Source of the DNA: Cladobotryum mycophilum
Lineage: Eukaryota; Ascomycota; Sordariomycetes; Hypocreales; Hypocreaceae
NCBI GenBank assembly: GCA_036429605.1
Contig: CM071591.1
Location: 5,518,001 to 5,582,000, forward strand
Reading direction: 5' to 3'
DNA length: 64,000 bases
Shown piece after piece: positions 1 through 14,912 of the stretch (its first letter is position 1; every line of letters begins with the position of its first letter). Made by a program: the position numbers and the translations under genes. The notes under the pieces are model-generated. The model ran no database searches and had not been told where the DNA came from. It saw only the letters and a program-made list of their open reading frames with translations.

Positions 1-3000
1 TAAAATTGTCTAAGAGTAGGCTAAATGTTTAATAAGCTTTTAAGTATTTTTTGTTTTTATATAATTTTTTTATTTTATTAGGTATTAGTGTTTTTTGTTT
101 TTATAGTATATAACTAGGATTAATTTAATTTTATATTCTTTTTTTATTAAAAGTATTTTTATAGGATTATAAATAATTTTTTTATATTTTTATTAATTAA
201 TATTTTTTTAAATAAAGAAATATAAAAGACTAGATATATTTATATTTTTTTTAATAATAAAAATTTATAATTAATATTTAAAATAATTTTTTTAATTAAG
301 TAAAGTTTTAATTTTTGAAAATTTAATTTATTATTTAATTATATTATTTTAATATTTATGTTTTTTTTATTTAATATATAATAAAATAAGTAAATTATAT
401 TTTTTTTAAAAATTAATCCTTTTAATTTATTTTTATTTATATATTTTTTTATTTTTTTATAAACTAATATAAATTATATTTTTATTATTTAATATAAGTT
501 TTTTATTTTATTTATTTTAATTATAGTTTTATTTATAATTATTCTATCTTTAGGTATTTTATATACTTTTAGGTTATAATTAAAGTTAGTATATATAAGA
601 CTTAAGCCTATAAATTTTAATATATTAATATTATAAGTGATTTATATTAATAATAATAGTTTTATTTAATTAATTTATTTAAAATTAATATAATAATATA
701 AATACTTTTTAATAATCTAGTTAATTTATTTAATTTATTTATTAGTTTATAGGTAATAGGTTATATTAAGTTTATAGTTAATATTTAATTATTTAATTAA
801 TTTTTACTAAAATTTAAATATAAAGACTAATTCTTAGTCTAAGATGATTTTTTTAGATAAAAAATAAATACTTATAATTATATATAAAAATATATATATA
901 AATTCTTTTATATTTATAGTTTTTTAATATAATAAAGAATAGATTTATTTTATAAGTTTATTAATAATTATAAAAATATTATTATATTTAATTTTTATAA
1001 TAGGTTTAATTAATATAGATAGTTTTATAATAAAATTTAATATAATTATTTTTTATAATTTTTAAAATATTAATAATAATTAAATTTATTTATATAACTT
1101 ATATTTTAAAGCTTTTATTTAATTATATATAGTATATATTAAGATAATTTTTTAAATATATTATTTTATTTTATAAAAGTTAAAGTTTTATTTAATTTAT
1201 TTAAGTATATTTTATATTCTTTTATATTTATATAAAAAATATTAATAGATTTTTTTAATAAAATTTTCTTAAAGTTTTAAAAAAATTTAAATTTTATTTT
1301 TATATTATTATAAGTTTTTATTATTTATAGTAAGTTTTTTAAGAAATCTTTTTTTTTTAAGTTTTATAATATTTTTTAATATAATAGGTTTAAGTATTAT
1401 TATTTTTAATTTAAAATATAACATTTAATATATACTATATATAATATCCTTTTAAAGTAATATTTAGGATTTATTCTATTATAATTATTTTATTTTAATT
1501 ATAGTTTATTTATTTATTTAAAGTATTAATTTTATTATTTTTTAATTTCTTTTAATAAATAAAAATATAATTAAATTTTAATAAATATTTAATATATTTA
1601 ATTTAATGTTTATTTAATTATTAAATTATAATAAAATAAAAGATATTATTATAATTTATATAAACTTTAATTTAATATTTACTTTTAAAAAAATAATATT
1701 TTTATTTTTTAAAAACTAAAATAATTATTAAGAATCTTTTATTATAAATAAAATAATTTAGTTTAGTATTATATAAGGCTTATAAGTAAAATATAATTAA
1801 TTATAGTTTATTGTTTTTGTTTTATTATTTAAGTTAAGCTTTTAATTTAAAATTAAAAAAATTTATTTTAAGTTTTATTTTTTTTTAGGTTAAATATTAT
1901 AAATACTAGATTTTTTATAATTAGGGCTTTAATTTGTTTAAAGGCTTATTATATTTTTTTTATTTATTTAAATATTTAGTTTTTTTTAATTAATTTATAA
2001 AATAAATATATAATTTTATTATAGTTTTTTATAAAATATTAATAATAATTAGTAAAGTTTAAAAAACTTTAAATCTTTTTAATAATATTTAATTTAAATT
2101 AATTTTATATTATTTTAATTTTAATAAAATTTATATATATTTTATTTAATATAATAATATATTTAAGAAAAGTAATTTCTTAAATATAAAATTTATATTT
2201 TTTTTAGTTTAATTAAAAGTTTTATTTTTTAAAGTTTAATAAATATTTAGTATATATATTATTTATATTTTTTTAGTATATTTAAGAAAATTAGAATATT
2301 ATTAAAATAAATTATTATAAAGATATTAAGGTATTCTTTAAGTATATTATTAATTATTTTTTAGAATATTATAAAGGTATTTATTAATTTAAAAGGTATA
2401 ATAAGGTATTTAAATAATTTAAATTTAATATAAAAAACTATTATTTATTTATTTTCTTTTTTTATATAAATAAAATTATATACTGTTTTTAAATTAAGTA
2501 TAATAAATTATTTTTTACTTTAAAAATAGTCTTATAATTTTATAATTAAAGGTAATACAATATAGTTTTTAAATATAATTTTATTAAATTATTAATAGTT
2601 TATAATTAACTATAATTTTTTATTTTTTTTAAAATAAATATTATAAGATATTTTATTTTTAATATTAATAATTTAATAAAGCCTTTAACTAATATTTTAT
2701 TAATCTATTCTTAAAGTACTATAAGTTTTTTTTTATTAAGGTTATAAATCTTATAAAACATAAGATTAGTTTTATCTTTTAGAATAATCTTATAATTCTA
2801 TTAATTATATTCTAATAGTCTTATATTAAAGGTTTTTTAAAATAATTTCTTATAGTATTTATATTTATTAAAAATATTTTTAAGTTTTTTAATAAGAGTT
2901 TTTTTTTTTTAAAAGTAGTCTTTTTTTTAAAAGCTTATTAAATTTTTTAAATATTTTTTATAAAAAAATAATAGTTTTATAAGTTTTTTATTTTTAATTT

Positions 3001-5236
3001 CTTTTTTATATAAGTTTTGTTTTTTTTAATAATTAATTAAATAAGGTATTTTATGTTTTTTTTTAATATTTTATTTAAAAGTTTTTCTTTTTAAGTCTAT
3101 TATTCTATTATTAAATTTTTATAAAATCTTATATTTTATATTTATTCTTAATTAAAGCTTTTACTTTTATTTTAATAAAATTAATTAGTCTTTTAATTAA
3201 TAAAAGGATTATTATCCTATAGCTAGGGATATTCTAAAATTATATCATATTTATTAAGGTTTATTAAATTATAAAAAATAAGCTTTTTATATTTTTAGAT
3301 TTTAATAAAAAAATAATTAGTTTTTATATTAATCTATCCTTTATTATAAAAAGAAATTCTTTTTTTAATATAATAAAATAAATATAATTTATATTTTAGT
3401 TTTTTTTTAAAGTAATTATAAATAATTTATAATTTTAAAAAATATATAATTATTTATTATTTTATTATTTACTAATATAATAAAATAATATTCTTTAATT
3501 TATAGTTCTACTATTAAACAGAGCTATCTATAATAGCTTTTATTTATAAAATTAAAAAACCTTACTTAGTAATCATCTTATAGCCCTTTTATAAATAATT
3601 AATCTTATTTTTTACTTTTAGGCTATAAATTCTATAAATTATTATATTATTTTTAGCGTCTAGTATATTTTATAATTTATATTACTTTTATTAATCTCTT
3701 AGATTTCTTTTATAAGTTTAAAAGTTAAAGCTTTATTTAAATAATTCCTAGGTAAATTGTATAATAAAATATTTTTATATAATTACTATTAATTTAAATA
3801 TTTATTAATATCAGTTTATAAACTTAGTTTTTTAATATTTCTTATATATAAGTTTAATATAATTTTAATAATATATATTTTAATAATTAGCCTATAAAAA
3901 TTTATTATATTATAGACTACTTTAGTATTCTAGGATTTCCCTTACTATAGGTTTCTTTTTTTAAGTAAATAAACTATTAATATTATTAATAAGGGTTTTT
4001 TAATTAATAGTTATTTTTATAAAGTATTATGTTTATATTAATAGTTAGTTTATAAGTATTAAATAATATTATTAAGTCTTTTTTAATAAATTCTATTAGT
4101 TTTCTTTTTATTATATTTTTGTTTAAGTATATTAATTTATTAAAAGGGCTTTAAGTATTAATTTATATTATTTTTTAAACTTTAATAAATTAAATATTTA
4201 TCTTTAAAATATACTATTTAGCTTATTAAAGTATAATCTATAATTAATTATTATTTAATAATAGTATTAATTTATTTTTTTCTTTTACTTTAAAGGCTAG
4301 CTTTTATATACTTTTTTTTTATTTTTTTTAAAAGATTTATAATTCTTAAAAAAATATTTTATTTTATTATAATTATAGTATTTTTTTTTTAAATTATATT
4401 AAAGTTTATTTAATCTAGTTTATTATTATTATTTTTAGTAATATAATTACTTTTAGGTTTTTAATAAGTTTTATTTTTTTATTTTTATTTATAATAAATA
4501 TATTATTAATTATTAATTCTAATAGTTATTTTAATATATTTTATAAAAGTATTTAATAGGTTTTTTTTAAAAAGTTTATTTTTAATATTTTTTTAATCTT
4601 TAATAAAACTAGTTTATTAATAGTTTATTATTTTAATTAAGTTTGAAAGCAGTTTATTTAAATATAATAGTATAATCTAAGGCTAATTCTTTTTAATAAA
4701 AGTTTTAAAGTAATTATTTTATTTTCTTTTTTTTATTAATAGTTTTAAATATTTTCTTAAGTCTTTTAATAAATTTATTAAAGTTTTTAAAGATTTATTT
4801 TATTTATTTATTTTTTTATTTTTTAGGTTATTATAGTGGTTTTTTATAATAGGTTTAAATTATTTTTTAATGGGTTTTTTTATATAAGTATATATATAAA
4901 TTATTTTTATATAGTTTTTTTTAAAGTATTAAAGGTAATAATTATAGTAAGTTTTTAAGTTTATAATAAAAGCCTAAAAAGATATTATTTTAGGTTTTTT
5001 AAAAAATGGTTTTAGGTTTTTTAGTCTAAGAATTTCTTTAATATTTTTTTTATTTTTTATTTATTTCTTTCTTAAGTTATTAATTTATAATTAAAAATAT
5101 CTTTTTTTTTAATTTTATTAAATAATATAATTAATTATATTAAAGTAAGTATTTAAGGTAATTATTGTTTTTTATTAGTTATAATATTTAATATTATTTA
5201 AAATTATAATAATCTATTAAATAAAAGTTATTAATA
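1..5236 (-). mobile_element. RIP-degraded LTR retrotransposon interior (Gypsy-like), minus orientation, left end outside window
   Basis: This AT-rich tract has no usable ORF. Bases 1 to about 1,800 recur as a diverged copy at about 10,725-12,520, and the same segment recurs inverted at about 13,097-14,150. The segment near 2,590 recurs inverted near 8,860, where a stretch reads like a mutated DYRALN reverse transcriptase motif. The interior runs directly into an LTR at 5,237. I infer a Ty3/Gypsy-type element read on the minus strand, with reverse transcriptase near 2.6 kb and the integrase part toward base 1. The order is inferred and no domain is intact. C-to-T and G-to-A wear is pervasive, as expected of RIP. 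A Copia assignment cannot be fully excluded. Confidence 0.55.
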
Positions 5237-5710
5237 TATAATATTTTAGGTATTTTTTAATAAAGATAATTTAGATTATAATTAATATTACTAATAGATT
5301 AAAGTAAGATTAAGTAATAGATTTAATATATTATAGTTTAGGTATTAGATTATTAATAATAAATAATTATATTAATAATTAATTAAATATATAAAAAAAT
5401 ATAAATTAATATATATAATAATTAAATTTATTATAATTTAAATAAATATAAAGTTTTATTTTAATAGAAATAAATTAATAATCTAATAATTATAATAGAT
5501 TAAGTTAATCCTGTTTAAGCTATTGTATATGCTTAAATTAATCTTATTTAAGCTATTAAATATGCTCGAGTTGATCTTATTCGAGCTGATTATGATTAGC
5601 TATGTTACCCAGGGTTTTATTATAATTGTATTTCTAATCAATAGCTTGTACGAGTGTCATTAAAAGTGGGTCTAGTTCTATAGATAATATAAGTATATTG
5701 GGTCGTTATA
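5237..5710 (-). repeat. LTR of the minus-oriented Gypsy-like element
   Basis: This 474-bp segment aligns along its length with the repeats at 9,548-10,025 and 12,622-13,096, and inverted with the solo LTR at 30,510-30,997. Its plus-strand right end reads GGGTCGTTATA, the RIP-worn version of the TG..CA terminus seen in the solo copy. It borders the interior at 1-5,236 and is probably that element's 5' LTR. Confidence 0.75.
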
Positions 5711-6746
5711 TAATAGTTGTGGTTATTAATTATATGTTTTATAGGATTATTATTTAGAAACTAATAAATAAATTAAGTAAATTAAATATATTATTAAATG
5801 ATATTTATAACATTATATTAATTTTAAATAAATAAATCAAATAAAATTATTATTATTAAAATAAACCATTTATATAGTTTCTAATTTTATAATTAAATAG
5901 TAAATATAGTATTTAAAGCTTATATTTTAATATATTTAGTCTTAAATTATAAAATAATACATAACAATTATAATACTAAATATAGTTCTATTTTAAAAAT
6001 ACACTAATTATAAAATAAATTTAATATTATTATATAAGCTATTAGTTAACTCTAAACCTTAATATAATGTTTAAACTATTATATTAAAAGACTTAAATAT
6101 ATTATTATAATTAATCTTTAATTCATTCACTTACTTAAACTTAAATCTATTTTTAGTTTTCTTTTATTTTAATAATCTTTTATTTAGTTTTTAATTTAAC
6201 TATTATAAAGCTTAAATTTAGATTTTCCTTTTAAGCTATTTTATTACTGCTTTTAGGTTTAGTTAGTAACTAGATTTAAGTTAGTTAAATGCTTTAGTTA
6301 CTTACTTAGTTACTAAGACGGCTTAAATAACAGTCGTGGTTGTTAATTATATGTATAAGTATAATGTTAATTGTTTGAGAAGGAATTTATTTATTTATAA
6401 GGTAAGAGTGATCTTAAAACCTTTTGTACTTATAGAAAATCTAGCTTTTTAAAAACTTTTATCTTTTGGTTTATTTATTATTATAGTAAGTTTATTATAT
6501 AAAAAGTATAAATTCGTTAAGTTTTGATTAAAGTAATTATTTAAACTTTAATTTTAATAATATAATTAAAGCCTTTAGTATAATAATTTAATAGTTTAGT
6601 TATTATTAGTTTAAGAGACACATTAAGGTCGAGAGTTAGCCAGTAGCTTATAGTATTAATCTTATATTATAACTAATGTATTCTTAAGGTAAGATTATTT
6701 TAATTATTATTATTATTATATTTTATTAAATAGTTTTATAATTAAT
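5711..6746. repeat. Unclassified dispersed repeat, two opposed fragments
   Basis: About 5,860-6,110 reads as an inverted fragment and about 6,120-6,745 as a forward copy of a repeat also present near 22,590-22,960, 28,920-30,130, 33,560-34,640, 40,412-40,900 and 46,020-46,930. A recognisable core is TTAATTATATG preceded by a GTGGTTG-like stretch, followed about 100 bp later by a block containing ACTTATAGAAAATCTA. I see no coding capacity and no clear terminal motif. Confidence 0.5.
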
Positions 6747-7111
6747 TATAATAACCCGATCTTATACTTATATTATTTATAGACTTAGGCCCACTTTTAA
6801 TAGCACCTATATAAACTACTAATTAAACTATAATTATAATAAAACCCTAAATAATATACTTAATTATAATAAACTTAAATAAAATTAACTCAAGTATATT
6901 TAATAATTTTAATAAAATTAATTTTAGTATGTATAATAGCTGAAATAAGATTAACTTAATCTACTATAATTACTAGATTATTAATTTATATCTATTAACA
7001 TAAAACCTTATATTTACTTAAATTATAATAAACCTAATTATTATATATATTAGCCTATATATCTTTTATATATCTAATTGGTTATTAATATAATTATTTA
7101 TTATTAGTAAT
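6747..7111 (+). repeat. Truncated LTR fragment (same LTR family)
   Basis: The fragment begins with TATAATAACCCGATC, matching the TGTAATAACCCGACC start of the solo LTR at 30,510, and follows that LTR for about 365 bp. It is then cut off where a second, more RIP-worn LTR start appears at 7,112. I infer that a later element inserted into or next to this one. Confidence 0.65.
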
Positions 7112-7513
7112 TATAATAATCTAATCTTAAACTTATATAATTTATAAAACTAAACTTTCTTTTTATAATTTATATATAAACTATCGATTAGAATAAAATT
7201 ATAATAAAACCTTAAATAATATAATTAATTATCATTAACTTAGATAAAGTTATTTAAAGTATATATAAGTGCTTAAATAAAATAAAATAAAGTATTATAT
7301 TTATTAAAGTTATAATAAATTTCATTATTAGATATATTATGTTATATTCTTTAATATATTTAATAAATTATTGATTTATGATTATTTATTATTAACAACT
7401 TAAATATTTATACTCTAATATATTAAATTTATTATTTAATTTAATTTTAATTTATTATTAATATTAATTATAATTTAAATTATTTTTATTAAAAGAATAG
7501 TTAAAATATTATA
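7112..7513 (+). repeat. Left LTR of the plus-oriented Gypsy-like element
   Basis: It begins TATAATAATCTAATC and ends AATATTATA, the worn forms of the TGTAATAACCCGACC start and GGAACGTCACA end of the solo LTR. At about 400 bp it is shorter than the 475-490 bp relatives, so internal deletions are likely. Confidence 0.55.
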
Positions 7514-9547
7514 TATTAATAGTGTTTATTTAACAGAATATTATAACTTTAAATAATCTTAAATATTATAATTAATAAAAATAATTATTATTTAAATATT
7601 TATTTTTATATAATTAATTATATTATTTAATAAAATTAAAATTAAATATTTAATTTATTAAAACTTAAAAAATAATATAAATTAATACTTAAAGTTTTAT
7701 TAAGAAGTTAATATTTAAAATTCAATTAAGAAATTAATATATGTAAATAAGCATATAATAAAATATGAAATTAATAAGATTTATAAAAGAAGATTAAATA
7801 ATGTTATTTAATATTTATAAATTAACTATTAAAATAAATATAACATTTTATAAAAATAAAGATTTATTAAAAGAAGTTTATTAATAATATTAATAATGTA
7901 TTTATTTAAAAAGAATTTTTAAAATAAAAGAAATCTTAGAATATTAAATTAATTATAAAACTATATATTATTAAATTTATATTAAGTTTATAGATAAAGA
8001 ATATTAAAATGTTAAGTTTAAAGATTAATATTAATATACATTTAATTTAATAATAATTATATAAGAATATTTTCTTTTAAAAACTATTTAAGAACTATTT
8101 ATATAAAGTTTTAAATTTAAAATTTATAAAAACAATTTAAAAGATTAATAAAAATAATATAAGTTATAAAATAGATTAAATATTAAGAAATAATATAATA
8201 ATTTATAAAATATATAATTTAAAAGTAAAAAATAAAATTAGTTATTTATAGCGATCCTATAAAATAACTATTAAATAATGTTTTTTAATATTATAAATAA
8301 AACATATTATAAATAAATTTATTTAATAATAAAATAATAAATTAAAGAATTAAGTAAGATTATTAAAATAAAGAAAACTTTAATTAAAGAATAATGTAAA
8401 ATATTAGATTTTATAAAGATTTAATAATAAAACAATAAATATAAAAAAAAGGTTTTAAATAAAATATTAAAAAGAAAATATAAAATGTTTTATTTAATTA
8501 ATTATTAAAAAGGGTAAAGTCTATATAAAAGAAGTTTATAAAACTATTATTATTTTATAAGAAATATATAAAAGATTTAATAAATGAATTAAAGATAATT
8601 ATTTATAAATAAAAAGAGTCTTCTTTTATTAAATAGTTTAAAAATATTTTAAAGAAGTATAAACATTATAAATATTTATTTTCAAACTTTTAATATAAAC
8701 TTATTTAAATATAATTAATAGAATTATAAGGTTAATAAGTTTAATAAAAAACACTTATAATATTTTAAATATAAATTAATAAAATATTAATTAAAGATTT
8801 TTTTAAATTATTAATGTTAAAAATAAAATATTTTATAATATTCAATTTAAAAAAAAACCTATAATTAATTATAAACTATTAATAATCTTATAGAATTATT
8901 ATAATAGCCTGGCCCTAAGACAGTTATAGTTAGGCGCTATAAAGTTAATAGAATTAAAGAGTAAGAAAATAGCTCTGTACTGGGTCTATTCTATCCCTAG
9001 AGTATGCCCGCTCTAGGATCACTAGGGTAATACCCTTATATAAGTTATATAATTACTTACAAGCTTATAGCTTAAGCCTCTAATAAATATATTTAAAGAT
9101 TATGTTTTATTATTATTAATTATAAAATTATAAATGTATTTTTAAAATTAAAAATAATTTATTATATATAATTTAAAAAATGTATATATAATTTTATTTA
9201 TATAAAAAGAAAAAAAGAAAAATAATAAATTTAGAATTTTTAAATATTTTATTTTATTTTTTAAATTTATAAATACTATTATAATATTATAAAACATAAT
9301 TAATAATATATTTAAAGAATATTTTTATCTTTTTATAATAATTTAATTTAATAATCTTTTAATTTCTTTTAAATATTTTTAAAAACTATAAATAATAAAT
9401 ATATTAAATATTTATTAAATGATAAAAAATAAAATCTTTAATTAAATAAAAAAAATATACATTTTCTATTTTTAAAGATATTATTATATTAAAAAGAATT
9501 TATATAAATTTTATTAAAAATATATTAAAAGAAAATTAGTTTTAAAT
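7514..9547 (+). mobile_element. Interior of the plus-oriented Gypsy-like element, left part
   Basis: This A-rich strand has no ORF. The stretch around 8,820-8,890 is the inverse of the region near 2,590 and reads like a mutated KPxxDYRALN reverse transcriptase block. About 8,880-9,060 is markedly less AT-rich than its surroundings. The interior is interrupted at 9,548 by another element and appears to resume at 13,097, because the sequence on both sides continues the order seen in the reverse complement of about 1,745-1,870. Confidence 0.5.
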
Positions 9548-12500
9548 TATAACATTCCAGGCGTTTCCTAATAAGAATAACCTGGATTATAGTTAATATT
9601 AGTAGTAGATTAGAATAAGATTAAGCAATAAGTTTAATGTATTATAGTTTAGGTATTAAATTATTAATAATAAATAATTATATTAATAATTAATTAAATA
9701 TATAAAAAAGAAATATAAGCTAATATATATAATAATTAAATTTATTATAATCTAAATAAATATAAGGTTCTATTCTAATAAGAATAAATTAATAATCTAA
9801 TAGTTATAATAAATTAAATTAATCCTGTTTAGGGCTATTATATATACTTAAATCAATCTTATTTAAGCTATTAAATATACTTAAGTTAATCTTATTTAAG
9901 CTAATTATAATTAGCTATATTGCCTAGGGTTTTATTATAATTATATTTCTAATTAATAGTTTATATAAATATTATTAAAAGTAAGTCTAGTTTTATAAAT
10001 AATATAAATATATTAGGTTATTATATATTACTTTTTTTTTATAATCTTAATCTTAAAACCTATTAGTTTTTATATAAATATTTATGTTTTTTTTTTTAAG
10101 TTTATTCTTTTTTTTATAAGTCTTATTTTTTTTAGTTTTATAATATTAGGATAAATAATAAAAATAGCTAACTTTATTTAAAAAAAGATAAATATTTAGA
10201 ATTTTATAAGATTTATTATATTAATTAGTCTTAAGATATTTTTTTATTTTTTATATTATTAATAAATAAAAGTATATTATTATTAAAGATAAAGCTTATT
10301 ATAAGGCTTATATTAAAAAATATTATACTAAGTATAATATTAATAATAATAATATTTTTATTTATAAATAATCTTTTTTTTAATATATTTTAATATTTTT
10401 TAAATAATTATATTATTTATATTAAAAATAATTTAATTTTTTAATATAAAACTATAAAATAAGATTTTATTATTATAATAGCTAAGTTATAAAAGATTAA
10501 TAAATAAAAAAAATTATTATATATTAAAATAATAAGTATAATTATATATAAGGTAAATACCTTTAATAAGTTAAAGAAAAAGAATATTATAAAATAGAAT
10601 TTACTTTTAATACTTTTTTAATTAAGCTTATAATTAATCTTATAATTAATCTATTAATTAGGCTTAATTAATAATCGTTTTTTACTAGTTCTTTAAGCTT
10701 AGATTTTAGTAAAATTACTATAGAATTATTTAAAAGTAGGCTAAATGCTTAATAAGCTTTTAAATATTTTCTATTTTTATATAATTTCTTTATTTTACTA
10801 AATATTAGTATTTATTATTTTTATAATATATAATTAAAATTAATTTAATTTTATATTCTTTTTTATTAAAAATATTTTTATAAGATTATAAATAATTTCT
10901 TTAATATTTTTATTAATTAATACTTTTTTAAATAAGAAAATATAAAAAACTAGATATATTTATATTCTTTTTAGTAATAAAAGTTTATAATTAATATTTA
11001 AAATAATTTTTTTAATTAAGTAAAGTCTTAATTTTTTAAAGTCTAATTTATTATTTAGTTATATTATTTTAATATTTATGTTTTTTTATTTAGTATATAA
11101 TAAAGTAAATAAATTATATTCTTTTTCTTAAAAATTAGTTTTTTTAATTTATCTTTATTTATATATTTCTTTATTTTTTTATAAATTAATATAAATTATA
11201 TTCTTATTGCCTAATATAGGTCTTTTATTCTGTTTACTTTAATTATAGTTTTATTTATAATTATCTTATCTTTAGGTATTTTATATACTTTTAGGTTATA
11301 GCTAAAGTTAATATATATAAAACTTAAGCTTATAAATTCTAATATATTAGTATTATAAACGATTTATATTAATAATAATAGTTTTATTTAATTAATTTAT
11401 TTAAAACTAATATAATAATATAAATACCTTTTAATAATCTAGTTAATTTATTTAATTTATTTATTAATTTATAAATAATAAGCTATACTAAGCTTATAAT
11501 TAGTGTTTAATTATTTAGTTAATCTTTATTAGAATTTAAATATAAAAACTAATTTTTAATTTAAAATAATTTTTTTAAATAAAAAATAAATACTTATAAT
11601 TATATATAAAAACATATATATAAATCTTTTTATATTTATAACTTTTTAATATAATAAAAAATAAACCTATTTTATAAATTTATTAATAATTATAAGAATA
11701 TTATTATATTTGATTTTTATAATAGGTTTAATTAATATAAATAGTTTTATAATAAAGTTTAGTATAATTACTTTTTATAGTTTTTAAGGTACTAGTAATA
11801 GTTACATTTACTTATATAATTTATACTTTAAAGCTTTTACTTAGCTATATATAATATATATTAAGATAATTTTCTAAATATATTATTTTATTTTATAAAA
11901 GTTAAAGTTTTGTTTAATTTACTTAAGTATCTTTTATATTCTTTTATCTTTATATAAAGGATATTAGTGAATTTCTTTAATAAGACTTTCTTAAAGTTCT
12001 AAAAGAATTTAAATTTTATTTTTATATTATTATAAGTTTTTTTATTTATAATAACGTTTTTTAAAAAAGAAGTTTTCAAGTTTTGTAATATTCTTTAATA
12101 TAGTAAATCTAGGTATTATTATTTTTAATTTAGAATATAGTATTTAATATATACTATATATAATATCTTTTTAAAATAATATCTAGGATTTATCTTATTA
12201 TAATTATTTTACTTTAATTATAGTTTACTTATTTATTTAAAGTATTAATTTTATTATTCTTTAATTTTTTTTAACAAATAAAAATATAATTAAATTTTAA
12301 TAAATATTTAATATATTTAATTTAATATTTATTAAACTATTAGATTATAGTAAAATAAAAATATTATTATAATCTATATAAATTTTAATTTAATATTTAT
12401 TTTTAAAAAAATAATATTTTTATTTTTTAAAAGCTAAAATAATTATTAAAAATTCTTTATTATAAATAAAATAATTTAGTTTAATATTATATAAGACTTA

Positions 12501-13096
12501 TAAATAAGATATAATTAATTATATTAAAATAAGTATTTAAAATAATTATTATTATTTATTAATTATAATATTTAATATTATTTAAATTTATAATAATTTA
12601 TTAAATAAATATTATTAATATATTAATATTTTAAATATTTTTTAATAAAAATAACCTAGATTATAATTAATATTACTAATAGATTAAAATAAAATCAAAT
12701 AATAGATTTAATATATTATAGTTTAAGTATTAAATTATTAATAATAAATAATTATGTTAATAATTAATTAAATATATAAAAAGAAATATAAATTAATATA
12801 TATAGTAATTAGGTTTATTATAATTAAAATAAATATAAAATTTTATTTTAATAAAAATAAATTAATAATTTAATAATTATAATAGATTAAGTTAATTCTA
12901 TTTAAATTATTATATATACTTAAATTAATTTTATTTAAGTTATTAAATATACTTAAGTTAATCTTATTTAAGCTAATTATAATTAACTGTATTACCTAAC
13001 ATCTTACTATAATTATATTTTTAATAGCTTATATAAGTATTATTAAAAGTGGATCTAGTTCTGTGAATAATATAAGTATAAGGTCGGGTCGTTATA
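9548..13096 (-). mobile_element. Internally deleted LTR retrotransposon nested in another
   Basis: The element has LTRs at 9,548-10,025 and 12,622-13,096, both aligning with the LTR at 5,237-5,710. Its interior contains a diverged copy of 1 to about 1,800 (at about 10,725-12,520) and then joins sequence corresponding to about 5,137, so the counterpart of about 1,800-5,137 is missing. Flanking sequence left of 9,548 and right of 13,096 is adjacent in the related element, showing insertion into an older copy. No open frame survives. I did not find a clean target duplication. Confidence 0.65.
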
Positions 13097-14217
13097 CTTT
13101 AATAATAAAATAAAAATAATAAATTATAATTTATAATATTTTATTTATAAGTTTTATATAATATTAAATTAAATTATTTTAGTTATAATAAAAAACCTTT
13201 AATAATTATTTTAATCTTAAAAAAATAATAATAATAATATTCCTTTTTTAAAGTAAATATTAAATTAAAGTTTATATAAATTAATAATTTAATAAATAAT
13301 AAATTATAATTAAAATAGGATTATTATAATGAAAAGAATCTTAACTATTATTTTAAAAAAAATATTATATATAATGTATATTAAATATTATATTTTAAAT
13401 TAAAAATAATAATATTTAAACTTATTATATTATAAAATATTATAAAACATTAAAAGAAATATTTAAAATATTTATTATAAAGAATACATATTTATAACAA
13501 TATAAGAATAAAAAAAGCTTTTAAGGATTTAAAAAAGTTTTATTAAAAAGTTTTATTAATATTTTTTATATAAAGATAAAAAATTTTAAAAAATACTTAA
13601 ATAAATTAAATAAAACTTTAATGTTTATAAAATAAAATAATATATTTAAAAGATTATTTTAATATATATAATCTATAATTAAATAGAAATCTTAAAACAT
13701 AAATGACATAAATAAACTTAATTATAATTAACATTTTAAAAATTCTAAAAGATAATTATATTAAGTATTATTATAAATAAAATTATAATTAAAATAAATA
13801 AAATAAGAAATCTATATTAAATAATATAATTATTTAAAAGATATTGAAATATATAAAAAGAAATTTATTTATAAGTAAAAATATTATTATTATTAATGTT
13901 ATATTTAATTTAATATTCTTTAATATAAATCTTATAATAAATCTTATTATTATTACTAATATATATTTATTTATTCATAATATTTTACAATGAAAAAAAT
14001 ATATATTAAAATCAATTCATATAATAAATCTTATAAGATTTTAAATATTCTTTTTTTTAAATATAATTAATTATTTTTATTACTTATTTTAATATTATAA
14101 AACTAAAAAGATTAAACTTATAAAAAGAAAAAATACACCTAAGAAAGAAGAAATAGTATAGATATTTATATAGAACTAATAAGCTATAATAATAAGACAA
14201 TAAAAAAAGAAATAATA
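13097..14217 (+). mobile_element. Interior of the plus-oriented Gypsy-like element, right part
   Basis: This is the inverse of about 700-1,835: for example, sequence starting at 13,097 matches the reverse complement of about 1,835 downward. It is AT-rich with no ORF. It continues the element interrupted at 9,548 and leads into an LTR start at 14,218. Confidence 0.5.
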
Positions 14218-14912
14218 TATAATAATCTAATCTTATATTTATATTATTTATAAAACTAAACTTATTTTTAATAATATTTATATAACTTATTAATTATAAT
14301 ATAATTATATTAAAATCCTGGATAATTGGCTAACTATAATCAGCTTTAATAAAATTAATTTAAATATATTTAATAACATAAATAAAATTAATTTAAGTAT
14401 ACATAATAGCTTAAATAAAATTAATTTCATTTATTTAATAACACTTTATATTTTACTTTGTTTTTAAAAAAAACTTATTTTATTTAAAAAACTATTTTAT
14501 TTAACACTAAGATTATATTTAAATTCAACTAAAAGTACAATATTTTATATTTTTCCTAAATATATATATATATATACATATTAATTTATAACTAAATAAT
14601 AATAAACTCTTTATTTATATTTATTAAATAAAAGTATTTTAGTTTATATAATACTTTTAATTGAATTAATAAAAGTATAGTAATTTATAATATTATAGTT
14701 ATTTTTGAATTTTTAAGCTAACTTAAATAGGAACTCTATAAGTTAGTTTTCATAGCTTACAAAGGCTAACAAAGGACCCACCAATAGGTATATATTCTTT
14801 TAATAGCTAGTGCTAAGAAACTAATATATAGAAGAAAAGTGGCCTTAATTTATTATGAATATTAATACTACGATTTAGATTATCCTTGTTAGCAAACGCC
14901 TGGAACGTTACA
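14218..14912 (+). repeat. LTR beginning and LTR end separated by unrelated sequence
   Basis: 14,218 to about 14,430 follows the LTR from its start (TATAATAATCTAATC). 14,861-14,912 matches the last 50 bp of the LTR and ends GGAACGTTACA, with far less RIP wear. The 430 bp between them does not match the LTR. Either an insertion split one LTR, or two different LTR remnants abut here. The right end marks an abrupt switch to GC-balanced sequence. Confidence 0.5.

Noticed and set aside
1..14860. CRISPR-like or satellite array in the AT-rich tract
   Set aside because: Repeats here are long dispersed or nested LTR-element segments, not short regularly spaced units; the organism is a fungus.
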